Of a stretch of DNA of 64,000 nucleotides, positions 1 to 11,010 are shown piece after piece. The DNA comes from Ceratothoa steindachneri (Eukaryota; Arthropoda; Malacostraca; Isopoda; Cymothoidae). Within the stretch, counting starts at the first letter, position 1. Every line of letters starts with the position of its first letter. A program made the position numbers and the translations under genes. Below the pieces are notes generated by a model. The model saw nothing but the letters and a program-made list of their open reading frames with translations, was not told where the DNA came from and did no database searches. The stretch covers positions 208,156,247 to 208,220,246 of the forward strand of contig OZ018319.1 in assembly GCA_963969495.1 (NCBI GenBank), read 5' to 3'.

Positions 1-1157
1 AAATAGGCATTGGCATGGAATCAGCCGGACGGGCAAGGTCACCCGAAAAACCTAATGCAATTAAATATATTTTAATTTATTATTTTTGCTATATTTCTTA
101 CCCGTATTTATGTTCTTATCCAATTATTTATCGAATGGCATCAGCGCTTACGAGAAAGAACTCAGATCATTTATCCCCCCAAACTGAATCAAGCTGCTAG
201 GGCTGTCCAAGGTTGCTGTGAATTCCAAAGGTCCTAGAGTTTACGGATCCTATGCAAGCATATGGACAAAGAAGATCCTTAGCAATGAAAAAGGAGACCA
301 TGAAGTCTCAACATCCTTCATATTGAGTTGGCTCCTTATCAGGAGAGAGGCGTCTTAATATTCACCCAGTTGCGATATCGAATGAACGATACGCCTAAAA
401 GGCTCAAGTCAGTAAAAGGATGGACTCAAAATTGATTTTCGAGTGCGGGAACTTGCTAAGAACTTTTCCCCGAATTTGAAGGTCCCCTCCTGGCAAGAGT
501 ATTTTCAGCTTTTACCACTGTATATCCGACATATAAGAGTATCTTAGCACCTCATCTCTAACCACTGTACATATATCAGACACATTCCTTTTTTCTTTTC
601 TCGGGCCACCCTGTATTTCCTCATTTTAAGAAGACTAGAATGCGATAGACCTGACGCTGAAGACTGGGATTAGCGAAAGAGATTTGTATTCGTATTTGCC
701 TCATCATGGATCGATCCTCCTTCATTGTCTGGCTGTGGATAACGCTGCAGCGTAAGATTGGACGCGGTTAAGTCGAACCAGTACAGCATTCCACACCTCT
801 TCGGAGCTTCATCAGAAAGAGTTTTTGAGGAGATGAAACTGCCACCGCCCCATTTAACACATAGGGTAGTCAAAGTTCAGCTTATCAATCCTCACAACAC
901 TGTTATTTATAACTGCTGTGGTTGAATTTGCTAATTCGGCATTATTTAGTGTGTCGGGGAGGGGGGGGGGTAAAATAGGTGGAATATGAAGGTAGAAAAT
1001 TGGGAAATCTGATACATGTTTCGAACAACTAACCTAACCTTAAAGATTAGGGGATAGGTTAGATTAGGGTAAAATAATAAACACTCCAAACTACCTGCGT
1101 AAGCTTGCCCAAACACATTTACGGAGTGATTGATTGCCTTAGTCGTTTGGTGGAGCT
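1..1157. other. No gene recognised
   Basis: Short open frames only, none with a recognisable domain. A sequence resembling the terminus of an arthropod DNA transposon (GGCCACCCTGTA, near 604-615) and a G-rich run near 957-971 are the only notable marks. Confidence 0.5.
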
Positions 1158-1171
1158 CATCTTTGTTTGTG

Positions 1172-1260
1172 TTCGTTGGGAATACTCAGCTTTACTAGTG
1201 ATCGTTGGGAATGTCCATCTTTACTGGTGTTCGTTGGGAATACTTATCTTTCTTTACTCG
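1172..1260. repeat. Short tandem repeat, about 30-bp unit, 3 copies
   Basis: TCGTTGGGAAT recurs at 1172, 1202 and 1231, each followed by a related CTTTACT-containing segment. The copies are diverged. An open frame crosses it but has no recognisable protein features. Confidence 0.6.
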
Positions 1261-1566
1261 CGAATTCCTCACTGTAGATCACGTAGGAGCGTGTCTAAAA
1301 GACTCTTCCTTTCCTCTCTGTTGCAGAGAGTTGAGACGAATGAACTATGTTCAAGTGTTAGCAGATTAAGACTCGTCAAGGAACAAGATAAATAGGACGT
1401 GATCCTTAACAAGATTCCAAGGATTTGTTAAAAAAAAATCTATACGAAAGCGGAGTGAATTAGAAAGATTTATTTGTTCATAGGATATTTAGACCCCTCA
1501 AGAGAAAGATTTCGCGTGCTCAGATGAACAGTTGTTGCCTTGCGGTGATTGAGCAAACGGATCGTT

Positions 1567-1680
1567 TATATTATTATTATTATCATCATTATTATCATCA
1601 TTACTATTATTATGATCATCATTATTATAATCATTTATTATTATTATCATTATTCTTATTATCATTATTATTATAATACG
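1567..1680. repeat. Imperfect ATT/ATC trinucleotide microsatellite
   Basis: A run of ATT, ATC and TAT triplets. It gives spurious Ile/Tyr-rich frames on both strands. Confidence 0.85.
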
Positions 1681-2394
1681 GCCATAATTCTGGTGGAATT
1701 AGGTATACAATGTATAGATGTATGGGTGAATTTTCGGATTTGTTTCTGTCAATGTTAGATTTGGGGGGGAATTCGAACCGCAATACCAACGTTGACCTCT
1801 CCCAAGGAAAATTTGTAAAAGATCTGTAAAAATGTGTAAATGTGTGGGAAAGATCGTTCTGTTGTCTATGGGGCTGGGAGGGCAAGTTTCCGGCCTGGAG
1901 ACCTGGTAGAGCTCACACTCAAGTAGATGTCAGCCGCAGCAAGTTTGCCGGACATTTCCTTGGTGCAGACTTATATTGGATTAAATATATTGTGGCAATG
2001 TTCTGGTTGAGCCCAGCTGTGGAGCTCCTAAGTCTGGCCACTACTCCTCGTGTTTATATTTTGATGTTCAAGTGGTCACCCCTCATTGGCTAATATCAAG
2101 GACAAAACATAAATTCTCAAATGTTAATGTTATGTTGTTGTGAGAAGTCTGCTGCACCCTGTCCACGACTTCCCCCTCCCCCTTCCCCCATAATGAATGT
2201 TGTTGAGGATTTGGAATTAAATGTTTCAATTAAATTAAAGATTTATAACTGGCGTCGGTGAGGAACGCTTCTTAATGCCTCTCACTATTCATTGTACGTT
2301 TTCTATTGCTTCATTAAAGCTCTTCTTGGGCTAATTTTTGTTAGAGATGAAAACTCGAAATTTTCTTTTTACGCGACTCTTTAAGTTACATACT
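1681..2394. other. No gene recognised
   Basis: No domain-bearing frame, RNA gene or repeat was recognised here. Confidence 0.45.
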
Positions 2395-2760
2395 CTGTCG
2401 GTCCGTAGGTCGGTCGGTCGGTCGGATGTTAACCAATTTACTTTTCAATGAGTTTTTTGGCAATAATATTGTAACTATTCGGCCGATTCTAACGAAATTT
2501 GAAACACTTATGTTGTTTTATATTACCTTTCGAATGGTATGTTTGACAAGGTTCTCCAAAGGTTAGTCCGGGAATTATTGACCCCACTTGTTGAAAGTTT
2601 TGAAGGTCGTAAGGCCATAAGGTAATAAGTCAGAATAATTGAGAGCACGCGACTTAGATATGTTGACCCACATCCTTTGCTCTTGAAGTGGGATCTGCCC
2701 AGCTGATTGGAAATACCGATTCTGATTACTACAGCAAAGTTAGACAACTTTGGGTAGGCT
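2395..2760 (-). repeat. Fragment of dispersed composite repeat (Helentron-like family)
   Basis: Read on the minus strand, this matches the blocks at 32560-33020 and 56881-57200. It shares the core TTCGTTAGAATCGGCCGAA, the following GTTA(C/T)RATRTTATTGCC, and an end made of CCGA tetramers (GGTCGGTCGGTCGG on the plus strand near 2406-2425). It lacks the pentamer array found in the fullest copy. Family assignment is inferred; the shared sequence is directly visible. Confidence 0.7.
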
Positions 2761-3206
2761 AGTCGTCGAATGGAGTCCCGATTCTGGTCGATTTCAATAA
2801 CCGTGGTTCGGATCCTACGTTAATCAGGAGGTCCCTACTAAGAAATAATAGACCTTAAAACGAGAGCAGATGAGTGGTAAATAACTTACCATTTTTAATG
2901 TATGTTCTCCGTTTGTGAGGGATTTCTTGTTATGCGTTTGGTTTATTTCGACCCTTAGATTTACCACATTAAATTTCTTCCTCTGTTGAAGAACATTGGA
3001 GAGAACTTACCTAATCCGATGAGGAACCTCGTAGAACTCAGGAGAGCTAAGGATACCAGAGCTTTTCAAAGGTGGCTAACATCGACTAGTGAAGAGGTCT
3101 CTTTCACATGTTTAATTGTTCGATTCTTGTATCGTTAAACCAACTTCCCTTCCACACAAATTCTCAAACACTCAAAGATATAATTTCAATTGGCATTTAA
3201 ATAATC

Positions 3207-3732
3207 TGTCTCTCCTTTATATATCGCTAATCCACACATAACTTCATTTTATGTTGTCTCTCCTTTATATATCGCTAATCCACACATAACTTCATTTTAT
3301 GTTGTCTCTCCTTTATATATCGCTAATCCACACATAACTTCATTTTATGTTGTTTCTCCTTTATATATCGCTAATCAACACATAACTTCATTTTTTGTTG
3401 TCTCCCCTTTATATATCGCTAATCCACACATAACTTCATTTTATGTTGTCTCTCCTTTATATATCGCTAATCCACACATAACTTCATTTTATGTTGACTC
3501 CTTTATATATCGCTAATCCACACATAACTTCATTTTATGTTGTCTCTCCTTTATATATCGCTAATCAACACATAACTTCATTTTATGTTGTCTCTCCTTT
3601 ATATATCGCTAATAAACACATAACTTCATTTTATGTTGTCTCTACTTTATATATCGCTAATCAACACATAACTTCATTTTATGTTGTCTCTCCTTTATAT
3701 ATCGCTAATCCACACATAACTTCATTTTATGT
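3207..3732 (+). repeat. 48-bp minisatellite, about 11 copies
   Basis: The unit contains CTTTATATATCGCTAATC followed by CACACATAACTTCATTTTA. Copies differ by a few substitutions (CCACAC or CAACAC), and one near 3496 is about 3 bp short. Because 48 is a multiple of three, part of the array translates as a 16-residue repeat (PLYIANPHITSFYVVS) between 3491 and about 3735. There is no other sign of coding, so I treat it as noncoding satellite. Confidence 0.95.
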
Positions 3733-5199
3733 GCGCGCAAAAATAATTTCCGGGAGTTTTCTATCTCTTATCGCGTGTAAACCATTTTATGATGTGTGGT
3801 GTCCTTGCCGCTAAACTAAAGCCTCATTTGTGTGTACGAAGTTATATACATGTGTGCCAGTTAATTATAAACGATATCGATCGCCGCTTTAGAAACCCAA
3901 TTTTAAAGTTTGAAGATATACGATACAAAAAAAACAACAACTTGAAGAGCGAAAGAAAAAGGAAGAAGTTCAAAAGAATTCTATTAAATCGATGTTCCTT
4001 AATTTCTTCTGACACTCGTTCATGTAACTAACTACTTGATTCCAGATTCCAATTAAGATTGGTCTCAAAACCGTATCTATTATCCTACATTACATTGTAA
4101 CCACCTTCCAAAAAGTGCGTTTCAACACCTTCCCTTCTTACACATTGTATAAATATTCGCGAGACAAGATTCTAAGTACAATCGCGGCGAGGTAGGGAGG
4201 GGGGGGGAGTAGGTCGACGAGACATGCCATGACGAATGGGCTATAATATAATGAAGACTCGTTTTTAATGGACAAAAGCCACTAAAAAAATGCAATTGTC
4301 TTGCAATGTTGCATACCTTAGGTGCCTCCTTTTAATTGCTTTATTCTAAAAGGTATGTTCTACGACGTTAGCCTAGATGCTGCGCCTCCCAGACTGAGTC
4401 GTAAAAGCTTTACACTGTTGACGAGATTCATGTGAGTTCGCTCAGGACTTAACGTCAGCATTCTAACAAGCAGTATGATTTAGTTCTTCCCGATTCCAGC
4501 AAAGTTGTACGAAGTATCGAAATTAAAATTTTCGATGTTTTAAATTTCTTATATATTTTTCTTTGAGGGGGGGGGGATTTCTTAATGAGTATGCAACAAT
4601 TTCATCATTCCATCATTCTTGAATGAATCCGAAGGCTTGTATGAGCAGGTGTTATGCATAATGTGCAATCGCATACTCGATTTGTTTGCACCATCGTGCC
4701 ATTCACAGCAACAGTTCAAAGTACACCATAGAAGGCCGGTCAAAAGTCAGGGTCTACGGCATAGCGGAGTGGAAACACTTTCCGATTGTATAAAATTAAG
4801 CTTTATTGGTTATTATCCACCGCGGAGTCTATCTCTTATCTATCGCTAATGTTATTAAACGTAGTATAGCATCGCGTGATTACTGAGCACCAATTATTTG
4901 CACATACAATTTAGAGCCATTGTCATCACGTGCAACATCTTTAAAAACTACATAGTGTGATTACTCCTCTGGCAAACATCCGCTAAAGATCAAAATTTTA
5001 ATTCTTCCACAGTAATTTTTCTTCTCTATTTATGTCAGAAGGAAACTTTAATTAAATACTGCTTTCATTTCGTAACTTCGTGAACAAAGTTGCACATTGT
5101 TATGGCTGTCATTAGGCGCTGCATTTAACAATTCCGTGATTTAAATTATCCATATCATATCGCATTGGATAAGATTCATTATAATTTTATATATATATA
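3733..5199. other. No gene recognised
   Basis: Ordinary AT-rich sequence with a few G runs (about 4197-4208 and 4566-4575). The open frames inside it look random. Confidence 0.45.
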
Positions 5200-5357
5200 T
5201 ATAGATGGTGGATCACTTGTCCTGTATTATCACCATCTACAAGATGGAATAAAAAATATAGTTAGAAGAAGACAAAGTTGCCAAAGGAAATTAATAAAGG
5301 CGAAATACACAATGGTCTTCAACAAAATTTGCATTTAAGAAAGACTGCAACCCAACT

Positions 5358-5363
<6 letters not shown>
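5200..5363 (+). mobile_element. Penelope-like element, N-terminal fragment
   Basis: Matches the plus-strand copy ending at 43447 and, inverted, the copy at 39605-39770. It shares CCATCTACAAGATGGAATAA, then TTAGAAGAAG and GGTCTTCAACAAAATTTGC. The encoded segment has the pattern MVF(N/D)KIC-QERLL-NY when compared across copies, as in the region before the reverse transcriptase in Penelope proteins. The coding sequence stops at the (TA)n tract that follows. The frame here is damaged. Confidence 0.65.

Positions 5364-5434
<71 letters not shown>
5364..5434. repeat. (TA)n microsatellite
   Basis: Near-pure TA dinucleotides directly abutting the PLE fragment on the left. The right flank carries a minus-strand copy of the PLE-associated hairpin motif. 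Confidence 0.97.
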
Positions 5435-5439
<5 letters not shown>

Positions 5440-5510
5440 AAAGGCTTGGCGCGCAAGATACATATTGTACGGAATAAAGGTAGAGCCGATCTGTAATCGT
5501 TTATTGGCTA

Positions 5511-5540
5511 AGCTTTCAAATCCAACTTAGGATTCTTCCT
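5511..5540 (-). other. PLE-associated hairpin motif (hammerhead-core-like)
   Basis: On the minus strand: GGAAGA, a stem AATCC/GGATT with a short loop, then GAAAGCT. It is the same arrangement as at 10265 and 43227. Only the core is visible; complete ribozyme helices I and III were not established. Confidence 0.45.
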
Positions 5541-5559
5541 CGAACACGATGGAAATTGA

Positions 5560-5945
5560 ACTTTTTTGTTAATAGTTTTTCAGATTTTCAGCAAAGGGGC
5601 AACCATTGTGAGAGGAAGAGTTGGGGGGGCGTTTCACCCTTCTGATGTTGTACCAACTGTGAAACATGTAGGCAGTCTTATCATGGTATGGCGTGGCATG
5701 TTTTCATCGAGGACAAGACCGATGTTTTTTTATGCCAGGGAAGAATGAATTCTACAACTTATTCCACCATATTGTCACAAGTTTTAGAGTCATCTATCCA
5801 AAAGTTGCAGCCCGAAACACCAAGAAATGAATTTATAATATTTCAGAAGAACACTGCATCATGCCATACATCCAACTACACCAAACCAAGAATTGCTTGA
5901 AGAAATGTGGATAATCCCTATGGAGTGGCCATCACACACTTCTTA
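5560..5945 (+). pseudogene. Tc1-like transposase fragment (frameshifted)
   Basis: Two overlapping frames together carry Tc1-transposase landmarks: GGAFHPSDVVPTVKHVGS followed by IMVWRGMFSS (family pattern: PTVKHGGGSIMVWGCF), then NEFIIFQKNTASCHTS, corresponding to the catalytic FQQDNDPKHTS block. The last part reads EWPSHTS, the start of WPSQSPDLNPIE, and breaks off where the dispersed repeat at 5943 begins. The catalytic Asp in the FQQDN block is Asn-like or lost, so it cannot be active. Confidence 0.8.
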
Positions 5946-6062
5946 TTATAATAATCTTATACGTGTGTTTGTCCGTCTGTGCATTTAAAAAAAATGAGAA
6001 AGGATTTTTTGTCCTTGCACACCAATTTCGAATGTGTTGTGAAATAAAAAATAAACTTTTTC
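5943..6062 (+). repeat. 5' fragment of the composite dispersed repeat
   Basis: Closely matches 55838-55960: CTTATTATAAT, then GTGTGTTTGTCCGTCTGTG, then CCTTGCACACCAATTT and GAATGTGTTGTGAAATAAA. It stops before the pentamer array present in the longer copy. It truncates the Tc1 relic to its left. Confidence 0.75.
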
Positions 6063-6169
6063 TTCCGCACACCTTTTTAATTTAGTATCAGAAGGCTGAT
6101 AAACGTCCGTCCCGTCTCGGAGAGTGTGGGACCTTATATAGTCCTGTTCGAGAACGGGCCCACACATGC

Positions 6170-7744
6170 CTAAGGACTTCTTGCAAAGTGCCGAGACGAG
6201 ACGTCCGCTGGATTGTGCCTGCTACGAATGTATCCAATGTTCCTTGATGATATCCGGAAGGCCTTGGAGTAATTCATGAGGGCCGTAGTAGAAAGAGCGA
6301 GGAGGGTGGGTTCTGGGATCTTGCCGCGTTTAGCATTCCAAATGGCCCCGATGTTGTCCCCGAACATGATGGCGCGGGGGGCAAAGATGGAAGAGAGGAT
6401 GAGCCCGAGGGACTCCAGCTCAAAAATCCCCGCGTTCTAGTGGCGGCAATCGAGGGCCATAGAAACACCTTGAGACCACCAGCCAATGCCCCAGGGGGAG
6501 GCGTCGACGTAGAGGGTTGGAGCAATTCCTTTCGGGGGGCGGAAGCGTGTCCACCGGTCGTGGATAAGGCGGCTGAGGTGAAGAAAGGGTTCGGGGTTAG
6601 GGTGTGTGGACTGGAGATAACATAGTTGAACCCAGCAGAAAGGCAGGCGAAGGGCTGGGAGGACGAAGTTTAGTAAGCCCGCAAGCCGGGTCCAGGTCTT
6701 GCGGGAGACCGGGCGGGAGGACATGATGCGGAGGGGGAAGCGGGTCTTGTCCCGCATGGAAGGGGTGAGCTGGATGCGCTTCAGCTTAAGGTCTATATTA
6801 AAGCCTAGGTAGGAGATCTTCTTACTAGGGGTGGTAACCGACTTTCGCCAGTTGGCATTAATCGAGCTGAGGTCGATGGTATGCATAAAGGCGCGGAGGG
6901 CGCGTTTCTTATCGATGCATAGCACATCGTCAAGGTAAGTGTATACCTTGATATGATGCTTGGCTGCCAGTTGGTTCATTTTTGTGGACGTCAGCTTCTG
7001 CATTATGAAAGGGGCTCCATTAAAACCCATAGGGAGGCGGGTAAACCTAAAGGAGCGACCCTGACATCGGATACCGAACCACGGCCGGGCTTTGGGGTGA
7101 AGGCTGACGTGGTAGAAACCGCCCTTCAGGTCGAGTTTCATTGCCCAAAGACCCTCAGTGGCCGAGTCCATGATCTTTTTTATGCTGGGGAGGCTGAACT
7201 TGGGTGGTCGGTAAGCATCGGCAGCGGGGGACATGTCGTAAATAAGTCTAGCTGAGCCGTTGGGTTTGGTTACCCCGAAGATCCTGTGGGCGCAGCGGAT
7301 GCGGGCCTCTTCCATCACGCCGCGTTCCACGAGAGTGGTAATCCAAGGGAGGGTTCTGTCGTCGGAAGGAGCCCAATTACTGTAGGTCCTTTTGAGAAAT
7401 AGTTTGATACCTTCCTTGGCATTGGCCTTTTGAAGATGTGAAACGGGGGTGATTGAGTCATAGGAACCTGGTTCCTCAACATCAAGGGGGCTGTCGAAGT
7501 CCACTCTGGGGGTGTCAGGCTCAAGAGGGTCCAGGCCTGGACTTTCCCACTGGTCTCCCCTGTTGTCGTTGTCCCGATTCTCGCGGGCGTTGTCCTCGTT
7601 TTGTTGTCGGTCGTTGTTGTTGTCACCATTGTTGCCTCTTCCTCTCATGATATCCGGGGGACCGCTATTGGGGTCATTCGAAACGTCACCCATGTCCGAG
7701 GGGTGGGTGTCGGAGGAGATGGTCGAGCTGGGCGGAGTGGCCAC
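6170..7744 (-). CDS. Retroelement reverse transcriptase-RNase H, one in-frame TAG
   Basis: A single frame of about 524 codons, interrupted only by a TAG at 6437-6439. After a hydrophilic Asn/Asp-rich leader (residues 30-70), RT motifs follow in order: IFGVTKPNGSARLIYDMS, motif A AMKLDLKGGFYHV, motif B RLPMGFNGAPFIM, catalytic YLDDVLCID and ISYLGFNID. RNase H follows with YVDASPWGIGWW, then after the TAG the Glu in FELESLGL, the Asp in FGDNIGAIWN and HNPADVSSR; all four acidic positions are present. No protease, integrase or tyrosine recombinase was seen downstream. The RT resembles DIRS/Ngaro-type and other gypsy-related enzymes; I cannot assign the clade. Base composition is markedly GC-richer than the surroundings, which suggests a recent insertion. 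The start shown is the first Met of the frame; a fusion with upstream gag by frameshifting is possible. Confidence 0.85.
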
Positions 7745-8421
7745 GGGTCCTTGGAGGACCGTGGGGACAGCGAGTCCGGGCTGCGGGGTGCACAGGGTAA
7801 AGCAAAGGTCAGGAGTGGGGGGAGGGGGTCCTGGATGACCAGGGCGCCAAGCTCAGTGGCGGCTGCCTCAAAGAAGGAGACAATCTCAGGCTCCGGTAGG
7901 GGAGGGAGAAGGGTGATGGTGGGGTCCTGGAGTTCTATCACGCGTGGGGAAGTGGGGACACTGTATATACTAAGATCACTGCTCACAGAACTTAGCACGG
8001 ACACTGGTCTAAACACATCGTACGCGATGGGGGGAATGGGCACTGGGGAAAGGACTCGCTGGGGGGAACCAAACAGGTTGCTACGGTCGCAGGGGATCCA
8101 CTCCGGTGTTGAAGAAGTCTCTGATACAGTGAAGCCCGAAGCGGAGGAGTCGAGGGTGGGGTCTGGACTGAGGAAGTAAGGCGGGGTTTCTGGGCTGAGT
8201 GAACGGAACTCGAGGCCAATATGACGACGATGGCGTGCGATCCGGACTTCCGTTTGCCAGCTGACGTTTCGCCTAACGTCTGCCAGGAACCTGCGGGCCC
8301 GGTCGAGACCGACCCGCAGGGCGTCGCCGACCAATTCGTCTGGGCGCCGGGTTGCGGTACCAAGACCCGTACGCCGGCGGGGGTCTGGCCGCTGTCGAGC
8401 GGTTGAGGATTCGCGAATCAT
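7645..8421 (-). CDS. Proline-rich gag-like ORF of the RT-RNase H element
   Basis: About 258 codons, rich in Pro, Ser and Arg, with no recognisable zinc knuckle or enzyme motif. It overlaps the start of the RT frame by about 100 bp in a different reading frame and overlaps the upstream ORF by about 150 bp. This nested arrangement is typical of a gag-like polyprotein expressed by frameshift or reinitiation. The N-terminal part is basic (MIRESSTARQRPDPRRR), and a helical, charged stretch follows at about residues 30-70. Function is inferred from position only; part of this frame may be an artefact of GC-rich composition. Confidence 0.5.
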   Translation of the reverse strand: MIRESSTARQRPDPRRRTGLGTATRRPDELVGDALRVGLDRARRFLADVRRNVSWQTEVRIARHRRHIGLEFRSLSPETPPYFLSPDPTLDSSASGFTVSETSSTPEWIPCDRSNLFGSPQRVLSPVPIPPIAYDVFRPVSVLSSVSSDLSIYSVPTSPRVIELQDPTITLLPPLPEPEIVSFFEAAATELGALVIQDPLPPLLTFALPCAPRSPDSLSPRSSKDPWPLRPARPSPPTPTPRTWVTFRMTPIAVPRIS

Positions 8422-9160
8422 ATTCTATTCCTGATTCAGTGGCGGCTTGGAGGCGGGTATCAACAAGAGCCGCCGACCAACCGTGGAGCGGCATGGTATA
8501 AAACAATCTGATGCGCTGATGAAGTGTGTGGTATGTTCCGGACGGTATGCTCAGCCGAAACGGGTAAAGAGCCAAAAGGAGTTCTATTTCTATACGATCC
8601 CGTGCTCTGAAGATTGCTGAAGTCAAGTTGCGGCGTAGGTGTAGAAGTATTACGTCCCACCTAATGTGGGCATAACATTCTAGGTCCACCGGCTGAGCTC
8701 TTGTAGTTTCTTCGAGGGCGGGTTCATACGCTGGCGGCGGACGACTGGGCGACCTAGGGGTCTCTGGGTCAAGTACGTAAGAGAGGGGATCCAAGTCTAG
8801 TCGACGAAGAGCCTGTACCGGAGGAGGCGACGGACCCCTTGAGTGGTGAGCCTCTGGCCTCTCTCTCGCCGGGGAATCGGCGAGGCTCCGAGATGAGTCG
8901 GGGAGGATGTAGCGCGTGGAGCTCTCTTGTGAGCCAGCGCTGAAGCCGCCTTCCCCTGAGCACGTCCCGGAGTCTTGGGTTTCTGCAATTAGTGGAGGTT
9001 CTGGAAGATCCGATGTCGGCGGGACTAGCCGAAGCCTGCTGCTGGTCGACCTCAAGCTCATCCCCGGAAGCCACAGGGCGCCGGGTGAAGGAAAGCAGGG
9101 AGGGCGGATTTTTGCTAGTACATCTAATAGAACACTAGTGGGGAGTGCTTGGTAAAGCAA
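8273..9160 (-). CDS. Upstream structural (gag-like) ORF of the same element
   Basis: About 295 codons in the same frame as the RT ORF but separated by a stop at the 3' end. The first half is Ser/Pro-rich. The central region (about residues 150-240) is more globular, with an aromatic/leucine pattern such as CYAHIRWDVILLHLRRN, RDRIEIELLLALYPF and TYHTLHQRIRLFYTM, which looks like a real folded domain rather than random translation. No known domain was recognised. The C-terminal tail is very Arg/Pro-rich and could bind nucleic acid. Being first in the element, it is most simply a gag or nucleocapsid analogue; that is inference. Confidence 0.6.
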   Translation of the reverse strand: MLYQALPTSVLLDVLAKIRPPCFPSPGALWLPGMSLRSTSSRLRLVPPTSDLPEPPLIAETQDSGTCSGEGGFSAGSQESSTRYILPDSSRSLADSPARERPEAHHSRGPSPPPVQALRRLDLDPLSYVLDPETPRSPSRPPPAYEPALEETTRAQPVDLECYAHIRWDVILLHLRRNLTSAIFRARDRIEIELLLALYPFRLSIPSGTYHTLHQRIRLFYTMPLHGWSAALVDTRLQAATESGIEYDSRILNRSTAARPPPAYGSWYRNPAPRRIGRRRPAGRSRPGPQVPGRR

Positions 9161-9339
9161 TTAGAGGTACCACAAGTGCAAATAATTCAGAACTGCATGA
9201 AAAATTATAAACTGAGTAGTGAAAGACAGTCAGAATTTTATGAACATTTGGTGAAATCCATGCACGAAGAATTATGGCTGTAATTAAAGCACAACTGAGT
9301 ACAACTAAGTATTAAAATAATTAAAAATAATGAATTCAT

Positions 9340-9584
9340 TGTGCGTGCGGCTCTTGCTTGTATTGTGTGCTGGTGTATACGAGAAGACACAGATGACACT
9401 CTTCGGCGCAAGAGATCACTATATTCATAACTTACACATTTTCTCGCGCACACCAGACAGGAACCACCTAAACCCAACAAGGCTCGACTACACACAACAG
9501 ACAAAAATCTTAGGGGGAACTTTTGACAAGTCCTTTAGGTTCAATATACACCAGCACATAATACAAGCAAGAGCCGCACGCACA
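9340..9584. repeat. Inverted repeat (foldback) at the start of a LINE fragment
   Basis: Arms of about 40 bp at 9340-9379 and 9545-9584, with one mismatch seen, both containing GTGCGTGCGGCTCTTGCTTG or its complement. The right arm is part of the LINE coding sequence (QARAARTNKM region); the left arm is an inverted duplicate of it. Confidence 0.85.
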
Positions 9585-10100
9585 AACAAAATGATGCGCA
9601 GGTTTTACCCTGCGGGCAAGAAACTACTGTTAGACCTATATTAAACACTGGTGCGACCTCTTCTCACGTCCGCCCCACTGTCACTCGTAGCTGCGAGTGT
9701 CACGCGGCAGAAGTAGGCTCAGCGCATTCAGAACTCTGCCCTGAAGCGCGCTTGCCGTTCTCCCTTGTACGCGAGAATGTCCCCACTACACGAAAACAAC
9801 AAATTAGTACCTCTCAACACACGCTCACACTAAACTCACAAACTAAGTAGGCAAACTCGTCAGAGACCCCATATAACCGCACTACAGGCAAGACTGTATG
9901 TTGCGATGACACTGCGATACCCTGCAGCCCATGACCACCCGAGACCCATGGCGTTCTACGCATAAGTTAAGAGCATCATGAATAACGCGTTTCCGACTTT
10001 GCAGATACGATCTCCTTCCTGACCACCCCCCAACCGTCGTCCAGTCACGAACACCCCGAGACTCACCCAACTACACCACGCATCGGTGTTGAGCCACCGA
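9385..10100 (+). pseudogene. Non-LTR retrotransposon, C-terminal part of RT ORF
   Basis: The translation contains TKILGGTFDKSFRF, QARAARTNKMMRRFYPAG and KKLLLDLY, then, past a stop, TLVRPLLTSAPLSLVAA and RIQNSALKRA. This is the conserved region after the RT catalytic core in Jockey-type LINEs (KILGVTFD, TYGAPVW, LQ-IQN-ALR). Stops at about 9642 and later make it a pseudogene. The 5' part, including the endonuclease and RT core, is missing, with a foldback at the truncation point. Confidence 0.75.
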
Positions 10101-10264
10101 CCTATCAACTCTTCCAATCCCCTTTCAAGTTATTTCCGTCCCCTTTTCCTCTACGCCTACTTGATCGGCTGTGTTACACAGTGATTCCTCTCTGTTCTTT
10201 CTATATACATCGATTCGATTCAACCTAAAGCATACCTAGTTTGGACTCCGCTCTCCTCACTTCT

Positions 10265-10300
10265 CTGAAGAAGGACCCTAGCTTGGGTTTGAAAGCTCAG
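10265..10300 (+). other. PLE-associated hairpin motif (hammerhead-core-like)
   Basis: CTGAAGA at 10265-10271, a stem ACCC/GGGT, then GAAAGCTC from 10291. CTGAAGA fits the hammerhead core CUGANGA with N7 = A. The motif precedes the (TA)n at 10347. The cleavage site and helices I and III are not established. Confidence 0.5.
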
Positions 10301-10341
10301 AATAAACCCTCGAAGCTCAGTCGTGCATTTTCTTTCCCTCA

Positions 10342-10346
<5 letters not shown>

Positions 10347-10411
<65 letters not shown>
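10347..10411. repeat. (TA)n microsatellite
   Basis: Near-pure TA dinucleotides. The left flank is a tail with the hairpin motif; the right flank is unassigned purine-rich sequence. Confidence 0.97.
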
Positions 10412-10910
<499 letters not shown>

Positions 10911-10978
10911 TAAATAATGTAGCTTATTGAACATAATGGTGGAGATTGGGGCAAAACAGCTTGAAATGTTCATTTTGT

Positions 10979-11010
10979 GAGCTTTCTTACTTATGCAAAA
11001 GTCCTTCGGA
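10979..11010 (-). other. PLE-associated hairpin motif, degenerate
   Basis: On the minus strand: CCGAAGGACTT, a loop, AAGTAAGAAAGCTC. It has the same layout as the copies at 39813 and 43227 and lies beyond the right edge of a (TA)n tract. Confidence 0.4.

Noticed and set aside
3207..3732. Possible CRISPR array
   Set aside because: The units are contiguous tandem copies with no distinct spacers, and the context is eukaryotic. The 20-bp array at 13109 was rejected for the same reason.
6170..7744. Endogenous virus
   Set aside because: Only RT-RNase H and gag-like frames are seen, with no envelope or other viral gene. A retrotransposon is the simpler reading.
7453..8179. Plus-strand ORFs of up to 192 codons
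   Set aside because: They are antisense shadows of the GC-rich minus-strand retroelement, which has clear RT motifs.
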